Below, one piece after another: positions 8,364 to 16,347 of a stretch of DNA of 64,000 bases. The position numbers and the translations under genes are program-made. Positions within the stretch are counted from its first letter, which is position 1. Each line of letters starts with the position of its first letter. Where the stretch lies: contig NZ_JAGSNF010000012.1 of the NCBI RefSeq assembly GCF_018139485.1, positions 62,001 through 126,000 on the forward strand, given 5' to 3'. Origin of the DNA: Phycicoccus avicenniae (GTDB taxonomy: Bacteria; Actinomycetota; Actinomycetes; Actinomycetales; Dermatophilaceae). The notes beneath the pieces were generated by a model. It was not told where the DNA came from. It made no database searches and saw only the letters and a list, made by a program, of their open reading frames with translations.

Positions 8364-9409
8364 GCGCCACCTCCCGCAGCGCGGGCGCCGACCTCCGCGG
8401 CACCCTGCGACGACTCGAACGGGCCGTCGCCCGGCGCGGGCGGCTCGTGGCGCGGCTCACCGCCCAGGTCGCCATCCTCACCGAGGAGACCCGCTCCCCG
8501 ATGGAGCGCACCCTCGGGACGGGCCCGGACCGCGAGCAGGACCTCGGGGTGGCCTCGTACGTCCTCGCGGCGCGCATGCACCGGCGTCACCACGTCCACG
8601 TCAACGCCAGGGAGGGACTGCGCGAGCCGATCCTCGACCTCGCCCCCAAGCTCCCCGGGCGAGCCTGGGCCGTGCGCAACGGGGTGCGGGTCGCCCGCGA
8701 GCTCGGCCGGTGGCCGGACCCGGACGCGGTCGACTGGGACGCCCTGCCCGACCGGTTCGTCCTCAAGAGCAGCATCGGCGCCGGCGGCGTCAACGTCTTC
8801 CCGCTCGTCCGGCGGCCGGACGGCGGGTGGACGGACATGCTCACCGGCGAACCGACGACGCGCGCGGAGGTGACGCAGGCCCTGTGGTCGCGGCACGGCG
8901 ACCGCTCGACGTACTTCGCCGAGGAGTTCCTCGTCGGCCGCGGCGGCCGACCCGGGGACGTCCCCGACGACGTCAAGGTCTTCTGCTTCTACGGCCGGCC
9001 CTTCTACGTCGAGGTCCGCCGGGGTGACCAGTCGCGCGCCCGCGACGTGACCCCACGGGTCCGCACGTTCACCGCCGACGGCACCGAGCTGCACCACGTC
9101 CGCGCGCTGCTGGACCCGGGCGACGGCGACGTCGGGGAGCCCTCGGACCTCGCCACCGTCGTCGAGGTCGCGGGCCGGCTGTCCGCGACGATCCGGCGCC
9201 CGCTGCAGCGGCTCGACTTCTTCGAGACGGGCGACGGCCTCGTCTTCGGCGAGGTGACCCTGAGCCCCGGTCACCCGCCGGCCCTCGGGACGACGTGGGA
9301 CCGCCGGATGGGCGAGGCCTACGAGGACGCCTACGGGCGGCTGCTCGCCGATCTCGCCGCCGAGGGCGCGCTCGGCGTGACCTTCGGGGACGGCCCGGTC
9401 AGCGCCTGA
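8360..9409 (+). CDS. TupA-like ATP-grasp protein with N-terminal coiled coil (copy 2)
   Basis: A 349-residue tandem paralogue of the preceding gene; GTG 8360 overlaps its stop. The same blocks are present: coiled coil at 12-44, DRFVLKSSIGAGG at 131-143, YFAEEFLVG at 185-193, VKVFCFYG at 205-212 and FGEVTLSPG at 297-305. In the last block the Asn of copy 1 is Ser, so metal binding may differ. The shared RRGDQSRA and GTELHHVRAL segments suggest the same kind of substrate. Its last 11 bases overlap the convergent gene at 9399-11627, leaving no space for a terminator. Function is inferred from family and context only. Confidence 0.75.
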   Translation: MSATSRSAGADLRGTLRRLERAVARRGRLVARLTAQVAILTEETRSPMERTLGTGPDREQDLGVASYVLAARMHRRHHVHVNAREGLREPILDLAPKLPGRAWAVRNGVRVARELGRWPDPDAVDWDALPDRFVLKSSIGAGGVNVFPLVRRPDGGWTDMLTGEPTTRAEVTQALWSRHGDRSTYFAEEFLVGRGGRPGDVPDDVKVFCFYGRPFYVEVRRGDQSRARDVTPRVRTFTADGTELHHVRALLDPGDGDVGEPSDLATVVEVAGRLSATIRRPLQRLDFFETGDGLVFGEVTLSPGHPPALGTTWDRRMGEAYEDAYGRLLADLAAEGALGVTFGDGPVSA

Positions 9410-11627
9410 TCCGGGCGAGCTGCTCCTCGACGACGGCGACCGTGCGGGCGCAGTTGCCCTGGTCGCGGTAGGGGAAGGCCGCCTCGACCCGGGCGGCGTA
9501 CACCGGGTCCTGCGCGCAGTCCCGGGCCAGCAGCGCCTCGAGCTCGTCGAGCGAGGCGTCGAGGCCCTCGACGACCGGCCCGAACCCCTCGGTGCGGTGG
9601 TCGAACCACGACGGCGAGGCGTGCAGGGTGTCGTACTCGTCCTCGTCGAAGCGCACGTAGACGACGGGGGTGCCCATGTACGCGACGTCGAAGTGCACCG
9701 ACGAGTAGTCGGTGACGAGTGCGTCGCACGCGCGGATCGCGTCCTGGATGGCGACGGTGTTCGCGTCGGCGACCGCGACCCGGTCCCCCGCGACGGGGGC
9801 GCCCACGAACTTCGAGGCCATGTTGTAGTGCGGCAGGAAGGTGAGGCGGTAGTCGTACCGCTCGAGCATCTGCTGCAGGCGCGGGCTCTCGAGGAAGCCC
9901 GACATGAAGCGCTGGTAGCGCGAGCCCTCGTAGGCCCGCTCGCCCTCCTGCGCCCCGTCGAGCACCTTCGTCACGAGGTACTTGCGCCACGTCGGCATGA
10001 AGAGCACCGTCCGGCTCGGGGGCGTCGGCACGAGCGCGTCGTAGCGCGGCATCCCGATCTCGACGAGTTGCTCGTCGTACCCGGACGACGCCTTGAGGGC
10101 CTCGGTCTCCCCCGGGGTGACGGTGAGGCAGACGTCGTACCCGGTCGTGCCCCGCTTCACGGCCGTCGGGCTGAGGTGCACGCCGTGCTTGAGGTACACC
10201 CGCAGCGCCCCGACGCGCCACACGAGGTGGCGGGTGTACGTCGCCGCCGCCCAGTGGCTCGGGATGAGGTACCGGACGGAGTAGGCGTTGGCGAGCACCG
10301 ACGCGTGCAGCATGAGCAGCTGGTGGCGCACGGAGGAGTGCTGGACGACGTTGCCGAGGTCGCGCACCCGCGCGTACTGCGGGCTCTCCCGGTCGATGAC
10401 GTAGTAGACCTTCTTCTCCGGGTGGGTCGTCCGGAGGTGACGGAAGAGGTGGAGCCCGTTGTCCTGCGCGGTGTCCGCCCGCTCCCCGACGATCCAGATC
10501 TCCTGCCGGGCGAAGAGCGGCAGCGTGGCGAGCCGGACGGCGCGGAGCAGCCTGGCCCGGCGGTTCCCCCTGCCGCGCAGGACGAAGCTCGCGTCCTTCT
10601 TGAGCATCGTCGCGTGCCAGCGGGCGGCCGCGCGCCGACCGGAGCCGACCTGGAGGGTGAGGAAGGAGCGGCGGCCCCGCCGGGTCGTGTGCAGCAGGTA
10701 GCGCAGGGTGCGGGCGGACCCGCCGGACGTCGGCAGGTCCATCCGGACGGTGCGGGCGCTGATGAGCGCGCCGCGCCGCGGTCGCAGGTTCCGGCGGCGG
10801 GCGAGGACCTCGCGCTCGCTCACGACCTCGACGACGAGGCGGTAGTGGCCGTCGCGGACGCCGGCGAGGTCGATGCCCGCCCGGAACGCCTCCCAGCGGA
10901 CGACGCCCTTGGAGTCGATGCGGTGCTCGAGCCGGGTCTCCGGCGAGGACGACACGTCCCCGGCCGGTCCGGTGAGGACGACCCGGTAGCGCCACGGGGG
11001 CTCCGGGAGGTCCGGCAGCGTCTTGGCGGCGAGGAACATGAGGACGTCGATGCGGGTGCCGTGCGGGTCGACCGACTCCAGGAGCGGCTGGGCCGCGGCG
11101 AGGGACAGCTGCCCGAGGTAGGCCCCCTCGTCGCCGTCCCGGGCGACCTCGCGCTCGGTGAGCCGGTCCCGGACGTAGCGCGCGACGAGCGGCCGGGCCG
11201 CGTGCTTGCCCGCGACGAGGAGGGGCGCGCCCGGCAGCAGGTCGAGCGGCTCGAGGGCGACCACCTCCACGGCGAGCTCGGTCGCCCAGCCCTGGTCCGG
11301 GGCCGTCGTCAGCCACCACGAGGCCGCGACGTACCGCGTCCCGAGGGAGCCGAGCAGGTCGTACACCGTGTCGCTGAGGTCCTGCTCGCTGCCCGAGCGC
11401 GCGAGGACCCGCCGGACCCGGTCCTCGAGCGGCCAGTCAGCGGTGTCGACCTCGCGGCCGTGGACGAGCGTCACGGGGACGCCGGCGAGGTCGGGGTTGG
11501 CCTGCAGGGCGGCGAGCGCCTCGGGCACCCGCTCGAGGGTGTCGTCGCTCGCGACGAGGACGACCGAGAGGTCGAGCGAGCCGGGGTCGGGGAGGACCTC
11601 CTGGGTGGCCGGGTGCCGCAGCGTCAT
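9399..11627 (-). CDS. CDP-glycerol glycerophosphotransferase family protein, long form
   Basis: A 742-residue protein from ATG 11627 (MTLRHPATQEVL). The C-terminal half, from about residue 350, carries the glycerophosphotransferase motifs: GERADTAQDNGLHLFRHL, YLKHGVHLS with the HG motif, FMPTWRKYL, TFLPHYNM and VTDYSSVHFDVAYMG. The first 330 residues form one or two unassigned domains; the opening LDLSVVLVASDD is vaguely GT2-like and a middle part looks beta-rich. It is the last gene of a minus-strand series with the next enzyme of the same type 53 bases upstream. By family it would polymerise or transfer glycerol phosphate, or a related alditol phosphate, from a CDP donor onto the wall polymer. 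Confidence 0.82.
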   Translation of the reverse strand: MTLRHPATQEVLPDPGSLDLSVVLVASDDTLERVPEALAALQANPDLAGVPVTLVHGREVDTADWPLEDRVRRVLARSGSEQDLSDTVYDLLGSLGTRYVAASWWLTTAPDQGWATELAVEVVALEPLDLLPGAPLLVAGKHAARPLVARYVRDRLTEREVARDGDEGAYLGQLSLAAAQPLLESVDPHGTRIDVLMFLAAKTLPDLPEPPWRYRVVLTGPAGDVSSSPETRLEHRIDSKGVVRWEAFRAGIDLAGVRDGHYRLVVEVVSEREVLARRRNLRPRRGALISARTVRMDLPTSGGSARTLRYLLHTTRRGRRSFLTLQVGSGRRAAARWHATMLKKDASFVLRGRGNRRARLLRAVRLATLPLFARQEIWIVGERADTAQDNGLHLFRHLRTTHPEKKVYYVIDRESPQYARVRDLGNVVQHSSVRHQLLMLHASVLANAYSVRYLIPSHWAAATYTRHLVWRVGALRVYLKHGVHLSPTAVKRGTTGYDVCLTVTPGETEALKASSGYDEQLVEIGMPRYDALVPTPPSRTVLFMPTWRKYLVTKVLDGAQEGERAYEGSRYQRFMSGFLESPRLQQMLERYDYRLTFLPHYNMASKFVGAPVAGDRVAVADANTVAIQDAIRACDALVTDYSSVHFDVAYMGTPVVYVRFDEDEYDTLHASPSWFDHRTEGFGPVVEGLDASLDELEALLARDCAQDPVYAARVEAAFPYRDQGNCARTVAVVEEQLARIRR

Positions 11628-11680
11628 CGGGCGTCCCGCCTCGTCCGTCCCATGCGTCCCATCCGTCGTCGCTCCACGTC

Positions 11681-13390
11681 TCACGTCGTCGCCGCCCGCA
11701 CCCGGGCCCGGACCCGCCGGGCCGTGGCCCGCAGCCCCGCGGCACCGCGGTCCACGAGCCGCCACCACTGGACGGCGGGGCCTCCGGCGGTCGCCACCGA
11801 GTGCGCGACCCGTTCGCAGTTCCGTCGGTCATGGTAGCGAACGAGGCGGTGGGCCCGGTCGGCGTACCCGGGGGCCACGGGGTACCCCCGGCGCGCCGTG
11901 TCGAGCACGTGCTCGACGAGCGCGTCGACGTCCCGGACGATGGGGCCGGGCAGGTCGGCGTTGAGGTCGAGGTGGGACCCCTGCGCCCCGAAGAAGCGCT
12001 CCTGGTCGAACTGGAAGTAGGCGACCGGGCGGCCGAGGAGCGCGACGTCGAAGCCCACCGAGGAGTAGTCGGTGACGAGCATCTCGTGCTCGCGCAGCAG
12101 CGTCTGCAGCTCGGCCTCGCCCTGGGTGAGCACCCGCACGCCGGGGGCCGCGAACGCCTCGGCGAACCCGCGCATGTTCGGGTGCAGGATGAAGGTCACC
12201 CGCAGCCCTCCCGCGACCGCGTCGGCGAGCGCCGGGTGCCCGAGCACCGCCTGCCACGCCTGCCGGTACTCGCTGGCGATGAACGCCTCGTGGTTGCTGA
12301 TCCACTCGCGCCACGTGGGGACGACGAGCACGCCCGACGGCGGCCGCTCCGGCGGCCGGAGCAGGGCGTCGAAGCGCGGGAGCCCGGTGACCCGCACCTG
12401 GGCCGGTCGGTAGCGGAACTCCCGCACCGCGGTGTCCCGCTCCCGGTCGGAGCTGACGTGCAGCCGGTCGGTGCGGAAGCCGGGGGCGAAGCGGCCGTAG
12501 TTGCCGACCATGTTCTTCGTGCCGGAGACCCCGTGGCGGATGAAGACCCGCACCCCCCGGACGGCCCGCACGACGCGGGGGTCGCGGGAGGGCAGCAGGT
12601 ACTCGGCGTGGTGGGTGCCGACGAGACGCGTCGCGAGGAAGGCCACCCGCACGTGCTCCGGCGAGTGCCGGAGGACGACGTGGCCGAGGCCCTCGAGCCG
12701 GGGCAGGTCCGGCGAGGTCGCGTCGATGACGTAGTAGGCCGGGAGGTCGGGCCGGTGCTCGCGCAGCCAGCGGAAGAGGTGGTAGCCGTTGTCCTGCGCC
12801 CGGTGGGGCTGCTCCCCGACGAGCCACGTCCCGCGGACGGCCCGCACGGGCGGAAGCAGCCACGCGACCCGGCGCCACCGGTGCAGCGCGGCGAGCGCCT
12901 CGGGGGTCATCCGCTCGACGAGCAGCGAGCGGTGCCCCGCCCGGAAGGTCGTGTACGGGACGAGCTGGACGACCTCGTCGCCGCGGGTGACGACGCCCCA
13001 GGGGCGCGCCCGGGCGCCGAGCGGCCGGCGGACCCGGCGCAGGGTCGTCGTGCCCCGCGCGTCGTCGGTCGCGACGAGGACGTCGAGCATCTCGTCGGCG
13101 GGGGCGAGCCGACCGACGAGCGCGGCGAGGTCGAGGGTCACCTCGCCCTCCTGGACCCGCCCCCCGCCGCGGCGCGCCCGGGTGGGGGCGGCGAGGGTGC
13201 CGGGGACCTCGTGCCGCATCCGGGTCTGACGCGAGAGGACGACCGCGCGCAGGGCCTGCGCCGGGGCGTCGTCGCGGACCGGGAGCCGCACCCGGAGGCG
13301 GACGGCTCCCCCACGCCGGACGTGCTCGTGGAAGACGACCGCCGGGTCGGGCGGGGCCGTCGTCACCGGCGCAGGGGTGGTGGTGTCCAT
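11681..13390 (-). CDS. CDP-glycerol glycerophosphotransferase family protein
   Basis: A 569-residue protein from ATG 13390. From about residue 180 it follows the glycerophosphotransferase family: GEQPHRAQDNGYHLFRWL, FIRHGVSGTKNM (HG motif), VVPTWREWIS, TFILHPNMRGF (second His) and VTDYSSVGFDVALLG. The N-terminal 170 residues look beta-rich and are not identified; a similar segment precedes the catalytic domain in the neighbouring 742-residue protein. With tagD in the window, the likely donor is CDP-glycerol. Together with 9399-11627 it forms a pair that could act in sequence (linkage then polymerisation) or make different polymers. Confidence 0.83.
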   Translation of the reverse strand: MDTTTPAPVTTAPPDPAVVFHEHVRRGGAVRLRVRLPVRDDAPAQALRAVVLSRQTRMRHEVPGTLAAPTRARRGGGRVQEGEVTLDLAALVGRLAPADEMLDVLVATDDARGTTTLRRVRRPLGARARPWGVVTRGDEVVQLVPYTTFRAGHRSLLVERMTPEALAALHRWRRVAWLLPPVRAVRGTWLVGEQPHRAQDNGYHLFRWLREHRPDLPAYYVIDATSPDLPRLEGLGHVVLRHSPEHVRVAFLATRLVGTHHAEYLLPSRDPRVVRAVRGVRVFIRHGVSGTKNMVGNYGRFAPGFRTDRLHVSSDRERDTAVREFRYRPAQVRVTGLPRFDALLRPPERPPSGVLVVPTWREWISNHEAFIASEYRQAWQAVLGHPALADAVAGGLRVTFILHPNMRGFAEAFAAPGVRVLTQGEAELQTLLREHEMLVTDYSSVGFDVALLGRPVAYFQFDQERFFGAQGSHLDLNADLPGPIVRDVDALVEHVLDTARRGYPVAPGYADRAHRLVRYHDRRNCERVAHSVATAGGPAVQWWRLVDRGAAGLRATARRVRARVRAATT

Positions 13391-13411
13391 CGCGACCGAG
13401 GCTAGTGCGGC

Positions 13412-14275
13412 TCAGACGAGCGGCGGACGGCCGTGCCGGGTCATCGCCCACACCGTCCGCCAGGACATCGGGCGGCGCCGGCCCGCGTCCGACGTGAGAC
13501 CCGCACGGAAGCCCCGGGCCCAGGCCGCCGCCGCGGCGGGGTGGCGTGCGTTGCGTCCGAGCGACATCAGGGCCCGGTCCGCGAGGTAGAGCACGGCGAC
13601 CGGCGCGGGCAGGTTGCGCCGGGCGAGCCACACCCGGTTGCGGGCGTCGAGCCACAGGTGGTCGGCGTGCCGGCTCGGATGCATCCGGGGGTGCACGGCC
13701 TCGAGCTCGGGGTGGTACTCGACCCGGAAGCCGGCGTCCCAGGTCCGCCAGGCGAGCTCGATCCCCTCGTGGGCGTAGAAGAACCGCCCCGCCCAGTTCC
13801 CGGTCCGCTCCAGGACGGTGCGCCGGGCCGCGACCGAGCCCTCGAGGACGTAGAACGCGGCCGAGCCCCGCTCGGCGTCCTTGTCCCGCATCCGGGGGAC
13901 CCACCGGGCGAGGGTGTCCCCCTCGGGGGTGCGGATCCGGGTCTGGACGACCCCGAGCCCCGGGTCGGCCTCGAAGAGGGCCTGGACCCGCGCGAGGGTG
14001 TCGGCGTGCGGCAGGTGCGCGTCGTCGTCGAGGAAGAAGACGTACGGCGCGTCGACGACCCCGAGCCCGAGGTTGCGTCCGCCCGGTGCGCCGACGTTCT
14101 CGGCGGAGTGCACCGTGCGCACCGTCCCCGGCAGCCCGGTGGGCTCCCAGCCGTTGCCGACGACGACGACCTCGAGGTCGACGCCGGTCTGGGCCTCGAG
14201 CGAGGCGACGGCGCGCGCGAGCTCCACCGGACGGGTGCCCTGGCTCACGACGACGGCCGCCCACCGGGAGGTCAC
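13412..14275 (-). CDS. Family 2 glycosyltransferase (rhamnosyltransferase-like)
   Basis: A 287-residue GT-A enzyme from GTG 14275, which overlaps the previous stop by GTGA. Motifs include AAVVVSQGTRP at the start, ENVGAPGGRNLGL near residue 80 and the donor/metal motif FFLDDDAHL near 100, then GRFFYAHEGIELAWR, which resembles the ED/ExxxxR acceptor block of wall rhamnosyl- and galactofuranosyltransferases. No membrane segments are obvious. It sits between the CDP-alcohol transferase and a glycerophosphotransferase and probably glycosylates the polymer or its linkage unit. The sugar transferred cannot be read from sequence. Confidence 0.85.
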   Translation of the reverse strand: MTSRWAAVVVSQGTRPVELARAVASLEAQTGVDLEVVVVGNGWEPTGLPGTVRTVHSAENVGAPGGRNLGLGVVDAPYVFFLDDDAHLPHADTLARVQALFEADPGLGVVQTRIRTPEGDTLARWVPRMRDKDAERGSAAFYVLEGSVAARRTVLERTGNWAGRFFYAHEGIELAWRTWDAGFRVEYHPELEAVHPRMHPSRHADHLWLDARNRVWLARRNLPAPVAVLYLADRALMSLGRNARHPAAAAAWARGFRAGLTSDAGRRRPMSWRTVWAMTRHGRPPLV

Positions 14276-15060
14276 TCGGGGTTCCTCAGGCTGGCGGAGG
14301 TGAGGATGGCGGTGAGGTGCCCGACGACGACGAACGGCAGGACGGCGCCGAGGACGACGAGCGCCGCGGCCGGGCCGTCGAAGCCCGCGGCGGCGCCGAC
14401 GACGGCGAGCACCGCGATGACGATCGTCTGCTCGACGGAGTGGTACATCCGGTAGAGCGGGACGAAGTCCGCGACCCGGCGCAGGGTGCGGACGAGGCCG
14501 GGGCGCGGCTCCCCGATCCCCGGGGTGTCGCGCGGCAGGCCGAGCCCGGCCTCGACGCGGGAGAGCCGGACGAAGTCGCTCAGCGCCTTGTTGAGCAGGA
14601 CGAGCACGGCGACGACACCGCCGGCGAACGCCCAGCGCCAGTCCTCACCCTGCTCCGCGGTGAGCCGCAGCCCGAGCGCCAGCGGGATGAACGACTCGGC
14701 CGTCGCGTGCGCGATCCGGTCGAGGAAGACCCCGCGCGGGCCGGTCGTGCGGTTCCACCGGGCGATCTCGCCATCGATGGAGTCCAGGACCATCTGGAGC
14801 AGCGCGAGGACGAGGGCCAGGACCGGGCCCCACACCCCGGGCACGAGCAGCGCGGCGGCCGCCGCCCAGCCGCAGAGGATGACCAGGACCGTCGCCGTGT
14901 TCGCGCTCACCCCCGCCCAGACGGCGAGCCGGGTGAGGTAGACGGAGATCGACCGGGTGAACAGGTGCGCCGTCCAGTGCTCGGCCTGGGCCCGGCTGCG
15001 GATGTGCTCGGGCTGGCCCACCCGGCGCAGCTCCTCGATCGGCGGCCACGGTCGGCTCAT
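14272..15060 (-). CDS. CDP-alcohol phosphatidyltransferase with altered active-site motif
   Basis: A 262-residue integral membrane enzyme from ATG 15060, overlapping the upstream stop by ATGA. The family signature D-x2-D-G-x2-A-R-x8-G-x3-D-x3-D appears as D93, D96-G97, A100-R101, G110, D114, but the final Asp is His118 (codon at 14707-14709). That last Asp is regarded as the catalytic base in the family, so His may substitute or the activity may differ. About six membrane segments follow the usual pattern. It would displace CMP from a CDP-alcohol. Its position inside a wall polymer operon, beside CDP-glycerol enzymes, points to a phosphoalditol or linkage-lipid step rather than bulk phospholipid synthesis. 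Confidence 0.82.
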   Translation of the reverse strand: MSRPWPPIEELRRVGQPEHIRSRAQAEHWTAHLFTRSISVYLTRLAVWAGVSANTATVLVILCGWAAAAALLVPGVWGPVLALVLALLQMVLDSIDGEIARWNRTTGPRGVFLDRIAHATAESFIPLALGLRLTAEQGEDWRWAFAGGVVAVLVLLNKALSDFVRLSRVEAGLGLPRDTPGIGEPRPGLVRTLRRVADFVPLYRMYHSVEQTIVIAVLAVVGAAAGFDGPAAALVVLGAVLPFVVVGHLTAILTSASLRNPE

Positions 15061-16253
15061 CGGGTCCCGGTCCTCTCCACGGCGGCGTCGCGCAGGTGGA
15101 GGACCTCGCGGCAGGCGGCGACGAACGCCCGGAGCGAGGCCTCGGCGTCGAGCCCGCCGAGGTAGTGCTCGAACAGCTCGGCGACGGTCGCGCGGGCGCC
15201 CTCGTCGGCGAGCGCGGCGTCGACGATCTCGCCCGCGCGGTGCGCGGTGTGCGCGGCGACGTGCGGGGTCCGCTCGTAGAGCCGGGCCGGCCGGGCGACC
15301 CGGGCCCGCGGGTCGGCGGGCTCGGTCGAGACGAGCGGGCGACCCTGGCCCAGCCAGTCCGTCGCGATCGCCGAGGTGTCGGCGACCATGACGTGGGCCG
15401 AGCGCATCGCGGCGGCGGCGGGTCCGGTGTCGACGCGGGCGCGGTCCGGGGCGGCCCGGACCGCCTCGCGGATCCGCCGGTCGGCCGCGGCGTAGGTGTG
15501 GTCCGAGGCGCCGGTCCGCGGGTGCGGGCGGTAGACGACGTGGTGGGTCGTGTCCCGCAGCAGCGACTCGACGAGGGTCAGCCCGTAGGCCCGCACCGAG
15601 GAGTAGGCGTTGACGGCCATCGTCCCCTCCCACGTCGGGGCGTAGAGCACGGTCGTCGGCCCGGTGGGCTCGCCCGGTGCGGGGACCTGCGGACGGCCGA
15701 CGACGCGCAGCCGGGCGTCGGCGTCGAAGAGCAGCAGGCCCTCGCGGTGCCGCTCGACCCCGGCGCGCCCCCCGACGAAGACGAAGTCGAAGGCCTTGGC
15801 CTGGTTGGAGACGGAGACGACCTTGTCGGATTCGCCGTGGTTGAGGAAGACGTGGGCGACGTCCGCCGAGCGGAGCGCGACGGCGTTGGCGTTCGCCTGT
15901 CCGACGTAGAGGACCAGCCCCACCTCGCCCGTGGACAGCAGCCGCCCGACGGTCCGGGTCAGGGCGGTGACGTGCACCGGGAGGGTGGTCTCGCGGCGGA
16001 CGGCCGCGGCGGTCCGGGAGTCCTGGAGGAGGACCGTGACCCCGAGCTCGGCGTGCAGCGCCTCGAGGGGGCCGTACCACTCACGCAGCTGGTAGAGGTT
16101 CTCCGGCGGGTCGGGGAAGAAGAGCACGACCCGGGTCGCGAGCACGAGGTCGTCCAGCCGGTCGTCCTCCCCGAGGCCGTCGGCGACCCCGCCCGGCAGC
16201 AGCCCCGCCCGGCGGACGAGCCGTCCGGCGCGCGAGCGCAGCGGCGCGAGCAT
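15057..16253 (-). CDS. CDP-glycerol glycerophosphotransferase-like enzyme (TagB/TagF type), second copy
   Basis: A 398-residue paralogue of the gene at 2926-4227. Shared blocks are FFPDPPENLYQLREWYGPL, FLNHGESDK (HG motif), VVGRPQVPAPG, YAPTWEG and YRPHPRTGAS. ATG 16253 is chosen because GGAGG lies about 11 bases upstream and the homology with the paralogue starts just after it; longer frames upstream cross a promoter. It heads the operon that continues through the CDP-alcohol transferase by an ATGA overlap. By family it transfers glycerol phosphate from CDP-glycerol to a membrane acceptor; two copies in one cluster could divide priming and extension or serve two polymers. Confidence 0.83.
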   Translation of the reverse strand: MLAPLRSRAGRLVRRAGLLPGGVADGLGEDDRLDDLVLATRVVLFFPDPPENLYQLREWYGPLEALHAELGVTVLLQDSRTAAAVRRETTLPVHVTALTRTVGRLLSTGEVGLVLYVGQANANAVALRSADVAHVFLNHGESDKVVSVSNQAKAFDFVFVGGRAGVERHREGLLLFDADARLRVVGRPQVPAPGEPTGPTTVLYAPTWEGTMAVNAYSSVRAYGLTLVESLLRDTTHHVVYRPHPRTGASDHTYAAADRRIREAVRAAPDRARVDTGPAAAAMRSAHVMVADTSAIATDWLGQGRPLVSTEPADPRARVARPARLYERTPHVAAHTAHRAGEIVDAALADEGARATVAELFEHYLGGLDAEASLRAFVAACREVLHLRDAAVERTGTR

Positions 16254-16302
16254 CGGGCGAAGACCTCCGGGGGTGACGTCGGTGGACCGTGGTCCGGGAA
16301 CG

Positions 16303-16333
16303 GCCCGACCGGCGTCGGGCACCGGCCAGCGTA
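16303..16333 (-). promoter_or_regulatory. Probable operon promoter and 5' UTR hairpin
   Basis: On the minus strand a TACGCT -10-like box lies at 16328-16333, about 75 bases ahead of ATG 16253. The predicted leader holds a 7-bp perfect hairpin (16303-16309 paired with 16314-16320, 4-base loop). The gap between 16254 and 16347 is the only break wider than 60 bases in the minus-strand wall operon, so a second promoter here is plausible. Confidence 0.4.
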
Positions 16334-16347
16334 CCGGGGTGCGGTCC

